Part shown: positions 54,477 to 62,982 of the stretch, in pieces
How the letters are laid out: each line of letters starts with the position of its first letter
How positions within the stretch are numbered: position 1 is the first letter of the stretch
Source: Burkholderia sp. HI2500
GTDB lineage: Bacteria > Pseudomonadota > Gammaproteobacteria > Burkholderiales > Burkholderiaceae
Direction of reading: 5' to 3'
Assembly: GCF_002223055.1 (NCBI RefSeq)
Contig: NZ_NKFL01000007.1
Span: 1-64,000 of the forward strand
DNA length: 64,000 nucleotides
The notes under the pieces: model-generated
What the model saw: only the letters and a program-made list of their open reading frames with translations
What the model was told of the DNA's origin: nothing
Database searches by the model: none
Program-made: the position numbers and the translations under genes

Positions 54477-55802
54477 ATGAATCAAGCAACCCCTATCGAC
54501 GAACGCGCGCTGGTGCGCAAGATCGCGTGGCGCATCATCCCGTTCGTGTTCGTCCTCTACATCATTTCGTATCTCGACCGCGCGAACATCGGCTATGCCG
54601 CGTTGCAGATGAACAAGGAGCTCGCGCTGTCGAGCGAGGCGTTCGGCTTCGCGTCGGGCATCTTCTTCATCGGGTATTTCCTGTTCGAAGTGCCCAGCAA
54701 CGTGATGCTCAACAAGTTCGGCGCACGCGTATGGATCGCGCGGATCCTGGTGACGTGGGGCGTCGTGTCGGTGATCTCCGCATTCGTGCAGGACGCGACG
54801 CAGCTCTACGTGCTGCGGTTCCTGCTCGGCGTGGCGGAAGCGGGCTTCTTCCCCGGGATCATCGTGTACCTGACCTACTGGTTCCGTGCGAAGGAACTCG
54901 CGACGACCGTCGCGCTGTTTACGGCCGCGATCCCGGTGTCGTACATCATCGGCGCGCCGCTTTCGACGTGGATCATGGATCACGTCCACTGGTTCCAGTG
55001 GAGTGGCTGGCGCTGGATGCTCGTGCTCGAAGGCGCGCCCGCGCTGGTCGGCGGGATCCTGTGCTTCCTGTACCTGACGGACCGCCCGGGCGACGCGAAG
55101 TGGCTCACGCCCGCGGAGCGCGCGTGGCTGCTGAACGAACTCGACAACGACCGCAAGGCGCGGCCGCGTGCGCAGCATCTCGGTTCGCTGAAGACGATGA
55201 CGAACCCGAAGGTGTTGTACCTGTCGTTCATCTACTTCGTGTATCAGTGCGGCAGCCTCGGCGTCGGGTACTGGATGCCGCAGATCATCAAGGGCTTCTC
55301 GTCGAGGCTCTCGCATACCGAGATCGGGCTCATCGCGACGGTGCCCTACGTGGTTGCGACGATCGCGATGGTCATGTGGTCGCGTCGTTCGGACCGGCGC
55401 AGCGAACGACGCCTGCATTCGGCGATTCCGCTGGCGGTGGCCGCCGCGGCGCTGCTCGGCGCGGGCCTGTCGACGAACCCGTACGTGTCGATCGCGATGA
55501 TCAGCCTGAGCCTCGCGGGCCTGTACGCGTTCAAGTCGCCGTTCTGGGCGCTGCCGACGCTGTTTCTTAGCCGCTCGACCGCGGCCGTGTCGATCGCGGT
55601 GATCAACTCGATCGGCAACCTCGGCGGCTTCGTCGGGCCGTTCATGATCGGCTTCGTCAAGGGAACGGGGCAGAGCGCGACCCCTGGGCTGCTGTTTCTC
55701 GCGGCGCTGCTCGTCGTGTCGTTCCTGATGACGTTCTTCATTCGCGTTCACGAACAGCCGGCCGCCGACACGCCGTCGAACGTGGTGAACCAGACCCATT
55801 GA
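54477..55802 (+). CDS. MFS transporter, anion:cation symporter (ACS) family
   Basis: A 441-residue 12-helix transporter related to the one at 45301. It has ISYLDRANIGYAALQMN, IFFIGYFLFEVPSNVML and FLLGVAEAGFFPGIIVYLTYW. Such proteins import organic acids. It is cotranscribed with the preceding lactonase and lies 57 bp before the porin, so the lactone or acid would enter through the porin, be processed in the periplasm and be carried in here. A frame that appears to fuse this protein to the lactonase region is an artefact. Confidence 0.9.
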   Translation: MNQATPIDERALVRKIAWRIIPFVFVLYIISYLDRANIGYAALQMNKELALSSEAFGFASGIFFIGYFLFEVPSNVMLNKFGARVWIARILVTWGVVSVISAFVQDATQLYVLRFLLGVAEAGFFPGIIVYLTYWFRAKELATTVALFTAAIPVSYIIGAPLSTWIMDHVHWFQWSGWRWMLVLEGAPALVGGILCFLYLTDRPGDAKWLTPAERAWLLNELDNDRKARPRAQHLGSLKTMTNPKVLYLSFIYFVYQCGSLGVGYWMPQIIKGFSSRLSHTEIGLIATVPYVVATIAMVMWSRRSDRRSERRLHSAIPLAVAAAALLGAGLSTNPYVSIAMISLSLAGLYAFKSPFWALPTLFLSRSTAAVSIAVINSIGNLGGFVGPFMIGFVKGTGQSATPGLLFLAALLVVSFLMTFFIRVHEQPAADTPSNVVNQTH

Positions 55803-55862
55803 CACGATGAAGCGCAATCCGGCGACGAGCCGGAACATATAACCGAAGGAGGAGATCGATTG

Positions 55863-57089
55863 ATGAAGAAGCTTTCATTTTGCTTTGTTGTACTGAATTC
55901 AATGCCGGCGATATCGCTGGCGCAAAGCAGCGTGACGTTGTACGGGATCATCGACAGCGGCATCAATTACACCAGCAATGTGCAAACGGCGCGAACGGCG
56001 GCCGGCCCGGTCGGTGGTCGTCAGATCGCGATGATCGAAGGCGGATCGGCCGGCCTGCAGGGGAGCCGCTGGGGGCTCAAGGGCAGCGAGGATCTCGGCG
56101 GCGGTCTCAAGGCACTGTTCGTGCTGGAGAGCGGTTTCTACAGCAATAACGGCGTGCTGAACCAGGGCGGTGCGATGTTCGGGCGGCAGGCGTATATCGG
56201 CCTGGGCCATCCGGTCGGCACGGTCACGCTCGGGCGCCAGTACGATCCTGTCGTTGACTTTTACGGGCCGTTCCTCGCCGCGCCGCAGTGGGGCGGCTAC
56301 ATGACCTCGCATCCGGGCGACCTCGACAACGCGTTGAACACGCGACGCATCAACAATTCGATCAAGTTCCGCAGTGCCAGCTACCGCGGGCTGACGGTCG
56401 AAGCATTGATGAATCTCGGCGGCACCGCCGGGTCGTTCTCGACCAACTGGATCTGGGGCGCCGGCGCGTCGTACGCGGCGGGGCCGTTTTCGATCGGCGC
56501 GGGCTACCTGAACGTCCGCAACCCCAACACGTCGTTCTTCGGCGCGAATCCGAATGCCGGCCCGGCGACAAGCAACAACCTCGGCAGCGCCGGCAACGCG
56601 AGTGCGCCGGAGAACAACCCCGTGTTCGCCGGCTATGCGTCGGCGAACCGGCTCGAAATCGCCGGCGTCGGAGCGGGCGTGACGCTGGCCGCCCTCAGCG
56701 TCAATCTCGCGTATTCGAATACGCGCTTCGAGGGGCTGGGCTCCGCGTCGGGGCCGAATGCGCTGCGTTACGCGGGCACCGCGGCGTTCAACAACGTCGA
56801 GATCAACGCGAAATACCAGTTTACGCCGTCGTTGCAAGCCGGCATCGCCTACGACTACACGAGAAACGGCGGTGCCGGCGGCAAGGGCGGCGCGAACTAC
56901 AACCTGTTCAGCGCGGGTGTCGATTATTTCCTGTCGAAGCGTACCGACGTTTATACGGTTGCCGTGTTCGAGAAGGCGAGCGGGACGGACTCGCTCGGGC
57001 AGCCGGCGGTTGCGCAGATCACCGGATTGACACCGTCCGCGACGGACAAGCAGGTTTCGCTTCGGGTCGGGGTGCGGCATAAGTTCTGA
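55863..57089 (+). CDS. Gram-negative porin (OmpC-like trimeric)
   Basis: A 408-residue outer-membrane porin. A signal peptide (residues 1-20, cleaved after ISLA) precedes SSVTLYGIIDSGINY, the standard start of Burkholderiales porins. GSRWGLKGSEDLGGGLKALF and the C-terminal VSLRVGVRHKF ending in Phe are also family hallmarks. AAGGAGGAGATCGATTG lies upstream of the ATG. It is the last gene of the lactonase-MFS-porin group, and probably provides outer-membrane access for the substrate of that group. Confidence 0.93.
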   Translation: MKKLSFCFVVLNSMPAISLAQSSVTLYGIIDSGINYTSNVQTARTAAGPVGGRQIAMIEGGSAGLQGSRWGLKGSEDLGGGLKALFVLESGFYSNNGVLNQGGAMFGRQAYIGLGHPVGTVTLGRQYDPVVDFYGPFLAAPQWGGYMTSHPGDLDNALNTRRINNSIKFRSASYRGLTVEALMNLGGTAGSFSTNWIWGAGASYAAGPFSIGAGYLNVRNPNTSFFGANPNAGPATSNNLGSAGNASAPENNPVFAGYASANRLEIAGVGAGVTLAALSVNLAYSNTRFEGLGSASGPNALRYAGTAAFNNVEINAKYQFTPSLQAGIAYDYTRNGGAGGKGGANYNLFSAGVDYFLSKRTDVYTVAVFEKASGTDSLGQPAVAQITGLTPSATDKQVSLRVGVRHKF

Positions 57090-57284
57090 GCGAGCAGTGG
57101 CGGGCGCCGGGTGTGCTGGGCGGAGCGGCTCAATGAGCGTCCGCGAAAAACCCTTTACTTCGATACACCGGCTGAGCGATTTCATCAAGCTGTTGCATCG
57201 ACGGGTTGAATCCACCGTCATCATCGTCTTCGCGTGGCACGACCTGACGCGCGTCGATACCTGACGACCATTGCGGGGGCGTTC

Positions 57285-57545
57285 GCGTTGCTCGCCGCCC
57301 AGCGGCACGGCGATCATGTCCTTCTCGATGACCTGTCCCAGCCGGATCCCGGCATTGAATCCGCGCGCGACGACGTCGAATGCTTCGTCCGTGACGGTCA
57401 TGTCGATGGTCGCTTCGGGATAACGCTCCATAAGGCTTGCCAGCCACGGGCCCGACAGGAAGGGCCCGGCAATCGACGTGGCCGAGAGCCGAAGATGGCC
57501 GCGCGGCGCGGCGCGTCCGTCGTGCCTCAGCGACACCCTTCGCAC
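57285..57545 (-). pseudogene. Fragment of a LysR-family regulator
   Basis: About 87 codons match the start of a LysR effector domain: RGHLRLSATSIAGPFLSGP, LASLMERYPEATIDMTVTDE and DVVARGFNAGIRLGQVIEKD. The helix-turn-helix is missing at the upstream end and the rest of the effector domain is missing at the other end, where the frame runs into unrelated sequence. The fragment cannot bind DNA. It was probably once a divergent regulator of the alcohol dehydrogenase gene. Confidence 0.75.
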
Positions 57546-57554
57546 CGTGACCGA

Positions 57555-57585
57555 TGAATGCTCTCCGCACCGCGGAGAGCATTCA
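57555..57585. repeat. Perfect 14-bp palindrome with CTCTCCGC core
   Basis: TGAATGCTCTCCGC-ACC-GCGGAGAGCATTCA. It shares its core with the palindrome at 33533-33565 while the outer arms differ. Confidence 0.6.
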
Positions 57586-57665
57586 GGCCAGGCCCGTCAG
57601 GGCTCATTCCTTGCTCGATTGTTTTCTCGGTAGTTCCGAGAACGTTCGAACAAGGAGGGCCTGAG

Positions 57666-58871
57666 ATGAAAGCAGTCGTATTTCACGGTATCGGCGACAT
57701 TCGCATCGACACGGTGCCCGATCCCGAAGTCACCGACGCGACCGACGCGGTCGTGCGCCTGACGGCCAGCGCGATTTGCGGCACCGACCTGCACATGGTG
57801 CGGGGCACCCTCGGCGGGATGAAGCCGGGCACGATCCTCGGCCACGAGGGCGTCGGTATCGTCGAGACGGTCGGGCGCGACGTGCGCAACCTGCGGCGCG
57901 GCGACCGTGTGCTGATTCCGTCGACGATCGCATGCGGCAGTTGCGCGTACTGCCGCGCGGGCTACACCGCGCAATGCGACGTCGCGAACCCGGGCGGCCC
58001 GCGTGCGGGTACCGCGTTCTTCGGCGGTCCGGCCGCGAGCGGCGCGTTCAACGGGCTGCAGGCCGAGTACGCGCGCACGCCGCTTGCGCATGCGAGCCTG
58101 GTTCGGCTGCCGGATGACATCGACGACGATCGCGCGATCCTGATGTCGGACATTTTTCCCACCGGCTATTTCGGCGCGCAGCTCGCGGAAGTGCGCGCGG
58201 GCGATACGGTCGCCGTGTTCGGCGCGGGGCCGGTCGGCCAGTTCGCGATCGCGAGCGCGAAGCTGATGGGCGCCGGGCGCGTGATCGCAATCGACCGCGT
58301 GGCGTCGCGCCTCGAGATGGCGTGCGCGCAAGGCGCGGAGATCGTCGATTTCGCGGAGGACGATCCGGTCGAGACGGTGCTGCGGCTGACGGGCGGAATC
58401 GGCGTCGATCGCGTGATCGACGCGGTGGGCGTCGACGCGATGCGCGCGACGCATGGGCCGGCCGCGGCCGATCGCGACGCGGCGCATGCATTCGATGCGG
58501 AAGTCGACGCGATCGCGCCGCACCGCAAGCCGGACGGCCGCAACTGGGTGCCGGGCGACGGGCCGTCGCAGGTGCTGCAATGGGCGGTGCGCGCGGTCGC
58601 GAAAGCCGGCACGGTGGCGGTGATCGGCGTGTATCCGCCGGCGTCGCGCGTGTTCCCGGTCGGCGATGCGATGAACCGCAACCTGACGATCAAGATGGGC
58701 AACTGCAATCACCGAACGGTGACGCCGCCGCTCGTCGAGCTGGTGCGCAGCGGCGCATTCGACCCGCTGTCGGTGCTCACGCGTTGCGAGCCGCTGACGA
58801 ATGCGATCGATGCCTATCGCGCGTTCGACACGCGCGAGCCGGGCTGGATGAAGGTGAAGCTGACGCCATGA
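57666..58871 (+). CDS. Zinc-dependent alcohol dehydrogenase (formaldehyde-dehydrogenase-like)
   Basis: A 401-residue medium-chain dehydrogenase. Catalytic zinc residues are Cys38, His60 and Glu61 (CGTDLH, GHEGVG). The structural zinc ligands are Cys90, Cys93, Cys96 and Cys104. The NAD-binding motif is VAVFGAGPVGQFAI (about 182-195). The long insert rich in Ala/Asp before HRKPDGRNWVPGDGP is typical of the glutathione-independent formaldehyde dehydrogenase group and relatives. AAGGAGGG precedes the ATG. The physiological alcohol or aldehyde is not known. Confidence 0.92.
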   Translation: MKAVVFHGIGDIRIDTVPDPEVTDATDAVVRLTASAICGTDLHMVRGTLGGMKPGTILGHEGVGIVETVGRDVRNLRRGDRVLIPSTIACGSCAYCRAGYTAQCDVANPGGPRAGTAFFGGPAASGAFNGLQAEYARTPLAHASLVRLPDDIDDDRAILMSDIFPTGYFGAQLAEVRAGDTVAVFGAGPVGQFAIASAKLMGAGRVIAIDRVASRLEMACAQGAEIVDFAEDDPVETVLRLTGGIGVDRVIDAVGVDAMRATHGPAAADRDAAHAFDAEVDAIAPHRKPDGRNWVPGDGPSQVLQWAVRAVAKAGTVAVIGVYPPASRVFPVGDAMNRNLTIKMGNCNHRTVTPPLVELVRSGAFDPLSVLTRCEPLTNAIDAYRAFDTREPGWMKVKLTP

Positions 58872-58900
58872 CGATGCCAACCGAAACCGGGAGGACTGCG

Positions 58901-59224
58901 ATGAACGATCCCTACGACAACTGCATGGCCGCTTGCGACGCGTGCGCCCACGCCTGCGATGCCTGCACGGCCGCGTGCCTCGCCGAACGCGACGCGCAGG
59001 CGCTGGCCGACTGCATCGCGCTCGACATCGAATGCGCGCAGCTGTGCCGCTTCGCGTCGGGCGCGATGGCGCGCCGCAGCGTGCTCACGCCCAGCGTCTG
59101 CGCGCTGTGCGCGCAGGCATGCGACTTGTGTGCGGCGGAATGCCAGCGGCATGCACACGATCATTGCCGCCGCTGCGCGCTCGCGTGTGAAGCATGCGCG
59201 GCGATGTGTCGCGCGGTGGCTTGA
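58901..59224 (+). CDS. Cys-rich four-helix-bundle copper-binding protein (Csp/DUF326-like)
   Basis: A 107-residue protein with 19 cysteines in CxxxC and CxxC patterns along predicted helices (for example C8, C12, C15, C19, C22, C26 and C89, C92, C96, C99, C103). This is the pattern of the Csp copper-storage proteins, which bind many Cu(I) ions inside a four-helix bundle. There is no signal peptide, so it would be cytosolic (Csp3-like). GGGAGG precedes the ATG. It follows the zinc alcohol dehydrogenase by 29 bp and is probably cotranscribed. Metal binding is inferred from the motif. Confidence 0.85.
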   Translation: MNDPYDNCMAACDACAHACDACTAACLAERDAQALADCIALDIECAQLCRFASGAMARRSVLTPSVCALCAQACDLCAAECQRHAHDHCRRCALACEACAAMCRAVA

Positions 59225-59241
59225 GCACGTGAGCACGGCGG

Positions 59242-60834
59242 TCACGGCGTGCGGCGAACCCGGCGTGCGACGCGCTGCAGCAGCGCGTCGAGCACGGCTA
59301 TTTCGACGGGCTTCACGAGATGCTCGTCGAAGCCTGCGCGTGCGGTGCGCTCCAGGTCCGCCGCGCTGGCATGTCCCGACAGCGCAACGCAGGTCGTGTC
59401 GCGCAGCGCGTCGATCGTGCGCAGTTCGTGCAGGAGCGTGAAGCCGTCGACGTCGGGCATCGTGAGGTCGAGGATCATCAGCTGCGGGGCGTAGTCGCGG
59501 GCGAGCGCCACGGCGTCGTGCGCGTTGTAGGCGACGCGCGGCGCGTGCCCCTTCACCTGCAGCAGCACGGCGAGCGTGTCGGCCGAATCGCGATTGTCGT
59601 CGACGATGACGATACGGAGCGGCGTCGTGTCCGTCTGCGCGGACTTGACCGGCCCGCGCACGTCGCCGCGGGTCGCGCGCGCCATGCGGTCGATCGGCAG
59701 CCGCACCGTAAACGTCGCGCCGTGACCGGGCCCGTCGCTTTCGGCCGAGATGCGCCCGCCGTGCAGTTCGACGAACGTCCGGCAGATCGCGAGACCGAGC
59801 CCGAAGCCGTCGGTCGGCCGCCGGCCCGCCCCGCTTTCCTGCTCGAACAGGTCGAAGATGGTTTCGAGCGCGTCGTGCGCGATGCCGACGCCACGATCGG
59901 TCACGCGGATCGCGACGACCGGCCCCTCGAGTGTGGCGCCGACGTCGATGCGTCCGCCGAGCGGCGAGAACTTCGACGCATTGTCGAGCAGGTTGTGCAG
60001 CACCTGGACGAGCCGCGCGTCGTCGCCGTGCAGCGGCACGGCATCGGCCGGCAGATCGACGTGGATGTGCTGCCCGCGCGCGGCCAGCTTCGGCTGGATG
60101 CTTTCGACGCCGCGGCACACGATGTCGCGCACGGTAATCGGCCGGTCGTTCAGCTCGAGCTTGCCGGCGGTGATGCGCCCGACGTCGAGCAGGTCGTCGA
60201 CGAGCCGCGTCAGTTGCGTGACCTGACGATGCACGGCGTCGCGGCACTGCGCGAGCGCGGGCGCCGGGTTGGCCAGGCTCTGGAGCACGCCGACCGAATG
60301 GCGCAACGGCGCGAGATGGTTGCGCAGCTCGTGCGCGAGCATCGCGATGAACACGCTGAGCCGGTGCGTCGACGCTTCGAGCTCCTCGAGCCGCTTGCGC
60401 TCGGTCATGTCGCGCGTGATCTTGATGAAGCCGCAGAGCTGGTTCGAGTGATCGTGCACGGGCGTGATCGTCACGTTCGCCCAGAACTGCGAGCCGTCCT
60501 TGCGCACGCGCCAGCCTTCGTCCTCGAAATGGCCGTTGGCGGCCGCTTCGGCGAGCCCGAGCGACGGCCGGCCGGCCGCGATCGCGTCGGGCGGATAGAA
60601 GCGCGAGAAGTGGTGGCCGACGATCTCCGCGGCGCGATAGCCCTTGATGCGCGCGGCCCCCGCGTTCCAGGTCGCGACGTTGCCGTACGGGTCGAGCATG
60701 AACACCGCGTAGTCGGTGATCGACTCGACGACCGTCTGGAACCGGAACTCGGCGAAGCGGTGCAGCAGGTCGCGCGCGTCGGATTGCCCGAGCGGCGGGG
60801 GAGGCGAGCGAGGATTGAGGTCGTCTTTCATCAT
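59242..60834 (-). CDS. PAS-domain hybrid sensor histidine kinase
   Basis: A soluble protein of about 530 residues. A PAS domain (about 34-146; GNVATWNAGAARIKGY, WRVRKDGSQFWANVTITP) is followed by HisKA with His169 (AMLAHELRNHLAPL), a HATPase (HNLLDNASKF, TDRGVGI, DGFGLGLAI) and a C-terminal receiver domain (VIVDDNRDSAD, phospho-acceptor Asp456 in LMILDLTMPD, SGHASAADLE). No membrane segment is present, so the signal is intracellular. Start is one of two adjacent ATG codons. No output DNA-binding regulator is adjacent; a receiver-like remnant lies at 62.7 kb. Confidence 0.9.
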   Translation of the reverse strand: MMKDDLNPRSPPPPLGQSDARDLLHRFAEFRFQTVVESITDYAVFMLDPYGNVATWNAGAARIKGYRAAEIVGHHFSRFYPPDAIAAGRPSLGLAEAAANGHFEDEGWRVRKDGSQFWANVTITPVHDHSNQLCGFIKITRDMTERKRLEELEASTHRLSVFIAMLAHELRNHLAPLRHSVGVLQSLANPAPALAQCRDAVHRQVTQLTRLVDDLLDVGRITAGKLELNDRPITVRDIVCRGVESIQPKLAARGQHIHVDLPADAVPLHGDDARLVQVLHNLLDNASKFSPLGGRIDVGATLEGPVVAIRVTDRGVGIAHDALETIFDLFEQESGAGRRPTDGFGLGLAICRTFVELHGGRISAESDGPGHGATFTVRLPIDRMARATRGDVRGPVKSAQTDTTPLRIVIVDDNRDSADTLAVLLQVKGHAPRVAYNAHDAVALARDYAPQLMILDLTMPDVDGFTLLHELRTIDALRDTTCVALSGHASAADLERTARAGFDEHLVKPVEIAVLDALLQRVARRVRRTP

Positions 60835-60911
60835 CGGAGCGGCTTGTCGAAGACGGGCGGGCAAGCGCCGCCCGGCCGCCGTCGGGCCGGCCGGCGGCGG
60901 CGGTACGGATC

Positions 60912-60959
60912 GGATTGGCACCCCGAAAGCTTAGGGGATTGGCATCCCAAAAGCATAAG
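60912..60959. repeat. Tandem pair of 24-bp imperfect repeats
   Basis: Two adjacent 24-mers of the form GGATTGGCAYCCCRAAAGC, followed by WTARG, differ at four positions. They lie in the region divergent between the hybrid kinase and the acidic protein, where a regulator would bind. Confidence 0.6.
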
Positions 60960-61091
60960 GGAACTCAATTCGGCTGATCAATGGGTGCGCATCGGTTGTG
61001 CCGATCGCCATTCCGGCGGCGCGCAATCGGTTCCGGTGCGCGGCACGGCACGCCGATTGCACGCGGCCACGAGCCTCGCAAGGAGAACGAC

Positions 61092-61460
61092 ATGAACAGC
61101 ACGCTGAACCCCGACAACGAACCGTCCGGCCAGGACGACGACAATGCCAGCCGCGGCCGCGACGGCCGCGCACTGGGGCCGAGCGACTCGTCCGACAGCG
61201 GCAGCGACACGGCCGGCGCGCGCCGTCATCCGTTCGACGTCGATTCGCCGCTCGACGATCACGCGCTCGAACGCGGCGATGCGTCGCTCGACAGCGATAC
61301 GGACCGTGCGGGCACCGGTGAGCGCGCGTCGGCGGACGGCGATTCGACGCTCGACGAAGACATGGACATCAAGCCGGACCGCACCGAGCGGCTGAGCGAG
61401 CCCGGCCGCACGACGGAGCCGGATGACCGGGACGAAACGGGCGATGACGGCACGCCGTGA
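61092..61460 (+). CDS. Small acidic, disordered protein
   Basis: A 122-residue hydrophilic protein rich in Asp, Glu, Ser, Arg and Gly, with no Cys, few hydrophobic residues and no predicted fold (typical stretch ESGDSTLDEDMD-like acidic repeats near the C-terminus). I recognise no family. AGGAGAACGAC precedes the ATG. Its composition resembles stress-related disordered proteins. It is followed, after about 190 bp, by another hydrophilic protein with a BON domain. Confidence 0.65.
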   Translation: MNSTLNPDNEPSGQDDDNASRGRDGRALGPSDSSDSGSDTAGARRHPFDVDSPLDDHALERGDASLDSDTDRAGTGERASADGDSTLDEDMDIKPDRTERLSEPGRTTEPDDRDETGDDGTP

Positions 61461-61647
61461 CGCCCGGCACGCAAAAACTGCAATCGCATTGCAGATTCTC
61501 GCGTCCGGCAGCCGATCGACGTCGCGATGCGTGTCGGTCTTCCATCGGCCACGACAGCGGCACGCGACTTGCATTCGACCTGACCGACGCGCGCCGTGAC
61601 CCGGCATGGGGCCGTGCACGGCGCAGGCGCGCTCAAGGAGGGACACG

Positions 61648-62541
61648 ATGCAACGACGATATCCCGGACGGCACGGCGAACGCGGTGGCCCGCCCGACTG
61701 GCAGGAGCGCAACGAACGCGCGACCCGAGGCGCCGGCGAGCGCGGCATCCCGGACGATCCGGCGCGATGGCCGGAAGCGGGCGACGAGTCGGCTTACCGC
61801 CGCTTCGCGAGCGAGGACGTCGGTCCGGAAGACTGGGGCAGCGAATGGAGTGAACGCGCGGCGCGGCCGGTCGGCCAGCGGCGCGGCGGGGCCGATGCGG
61901 GCTGGCAGCGCGATTTCCCGCGCCAGCCGGCGCGCGAACCCGATCCCGGCTACGGCGAGCGCGACTATCGCGCGCAGGGTCGTGACTGGGGGGAAAGCCA
62001 GTACAGGGAAGGCCCGTACCGCGGCGTTCCCCCGGCGTTTCGCGGGCATCACCGGATGGGCGAATACGACCGCGACCGCGCCTATGGCGATCCGCGCGAC
62101 GATCCGCGCTACCGCGGCGACGCCCCCGACTTGTCGCGGTTCGGCAGCGACGCCGAACGCGACGCGCTGCGCAATCGTCGCGGGCCGAAAGGCTATACGC
62201 GATCGGACGAGCGGATCCGCGAAGATGTGTGCGAGCGGCTCGCGCATGCGCTCGACATCGACGTGAGCGACGTCACGGTGCAGGTGCAGGACGGCCGCGT
62301 CGAACTGGACGGCACGGTGCCGGCGCGATGGATGAAGCATGGCATCGAGGACCTGGCCGACGGCTGCATGGGCGTGCGCGACGTCGAGAATCGCGTGCGG
62401 GTTCGCCGTGATGAGGGCGAGCACGATTCGGGGATGGTGCTGCATCCCGACCAGCGGACCGTGACGCCGACGCAGCCTGCCGTGCTCGATCCCGAGCCGG
62501 GCACCGTCGGTCGCGACCGCGAGCGCAAACCGCACCACTGA
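61648..62541 (+). CDS. BON-domain protein with a long disordered N-terminus
   Basis: A 297-residue protein. Residues 1-185 are Arg/Gly/Asp/Tyr-rich and low complexity. A single BON domain covers about 185-255 (DERIREDVCERLAHALDIDV, VQVQDGRVELDGTVPARWMK, GVRDVENRVRV). The last 40 residues are disordered. BON domains occur in stress and envelope-stability proteins such as OsmY, but there is no signal peptide here. AAGGAGGG precedes the ATG. Neighbouring genes of similar character suggest a stress cluster. Confidence 0.82.
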   Translation: MQRRYPGRHGERGGPPDWQERNERATRGAGERGIPDDPARWPEAGDESAYRRFASEDVGPEDWGSEWSERAARPVGQRRGGADAGWQRDFPRQPAREPDPGYGERDYRAQGRDWGESQYREGPYRGVPPAFRGHHRMGEYDRDRAYGDPRDDPRYRGDAPDLSRFGSDAERDALRNRRGPKGYTRSDERIREDVCERLAHALDIDVSDVTVQVQDGRVELDGTVPARWMKHGIEDLADGCMGVRDVENRVRVRRDEGEHDSGMVLHPDQRTVTPTQPAVLDPEPGTVGRDRERKPHH

Positions 62542-62935
62542 GCGCTCGTGCATGAACCGGCGCGCCCCGAACCGCCCCCCGCACGCATGACGACGGGAAC
62601 CGACGATACGCCGCCCGGGCGATGTTCGTGATCGTCATCGTCATCGGCAAGTACGGCGGCGGCTTCGTCACGTTCGCGATCGATGCGGTCTGCACGGCGC
62701 ATGTTTACGCGCCGGCGGATGCGTGACCAGCGGCGCGTCATTCGCCAGATCGACGCCGCGCGCGATCGGGAAGGCTGCGCGCCGCTCGAGGGCGTGGCGC
62801 TGTCCGGCCACGCGCGCGAGCGCGACCGCACGCGCGCGGTCGAGGCCGGTTTCCACGCTTACCTGACCCAGCCCGCGGCAACGGACGACCTGATCGCGAC
62901 GTTGCGCGCACGCGCCTTTTCCTCTGGAGAAACCC
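62542..62935. other. Spacer with a response-regulator-like fragment
   Basis: About 390 bp. It contains the receiver-domain remnant described separately and the ribosome binding site of the next gene (CTGGAGAAACCC). No complete gene. Confidence 0.5.
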
Positions 62936-62982
62936 ATGTCGAATCCGCCACCCGAAGCGCTGACCGGCCGCCGCGCCGGTAG
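62683..62982 (+). pseudogene. Fragment resembling the C-terminal half of a receiver domain
   Basis: The frame contains LEGVALSGHARERDRTRAVE, followed by AGFHAYLTQPAATDDLIATL, which looks like beta-4 to alpha-5 of a response-regulator receiver (compare the SGHAS..DLE..ARAGFDEHLVKPVE of the kinase at 59.2 kb). The phospho-acceptor half is missing, the usual KP dipeptide is QP, and the frame runs 47 bp into the next gene. Probably a decayed receiver, perhaps copied from a hybrid kinase. Confidence 0.55.

Larger units (their letters stand above)
57090..57665. other. Spacer with LysR remnant and palindromes
   Basis: About 575 bp without an intact gene. It holds the truncated LysR fragment, the palindrome at 57555-57585 and a small inverted repeat TTCTCGG-N5-CCGAGAA (57624-57642) just before the alcohol dehydrogenase start. 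Confidence 0.6.

Noticed and set aside
53154..55802. Apparent 882-residue fusion of lactonase region and MFS transporter
   Set aside because: The first part is the wrong frame of the lactonase gene; the transporter starts at 54477.
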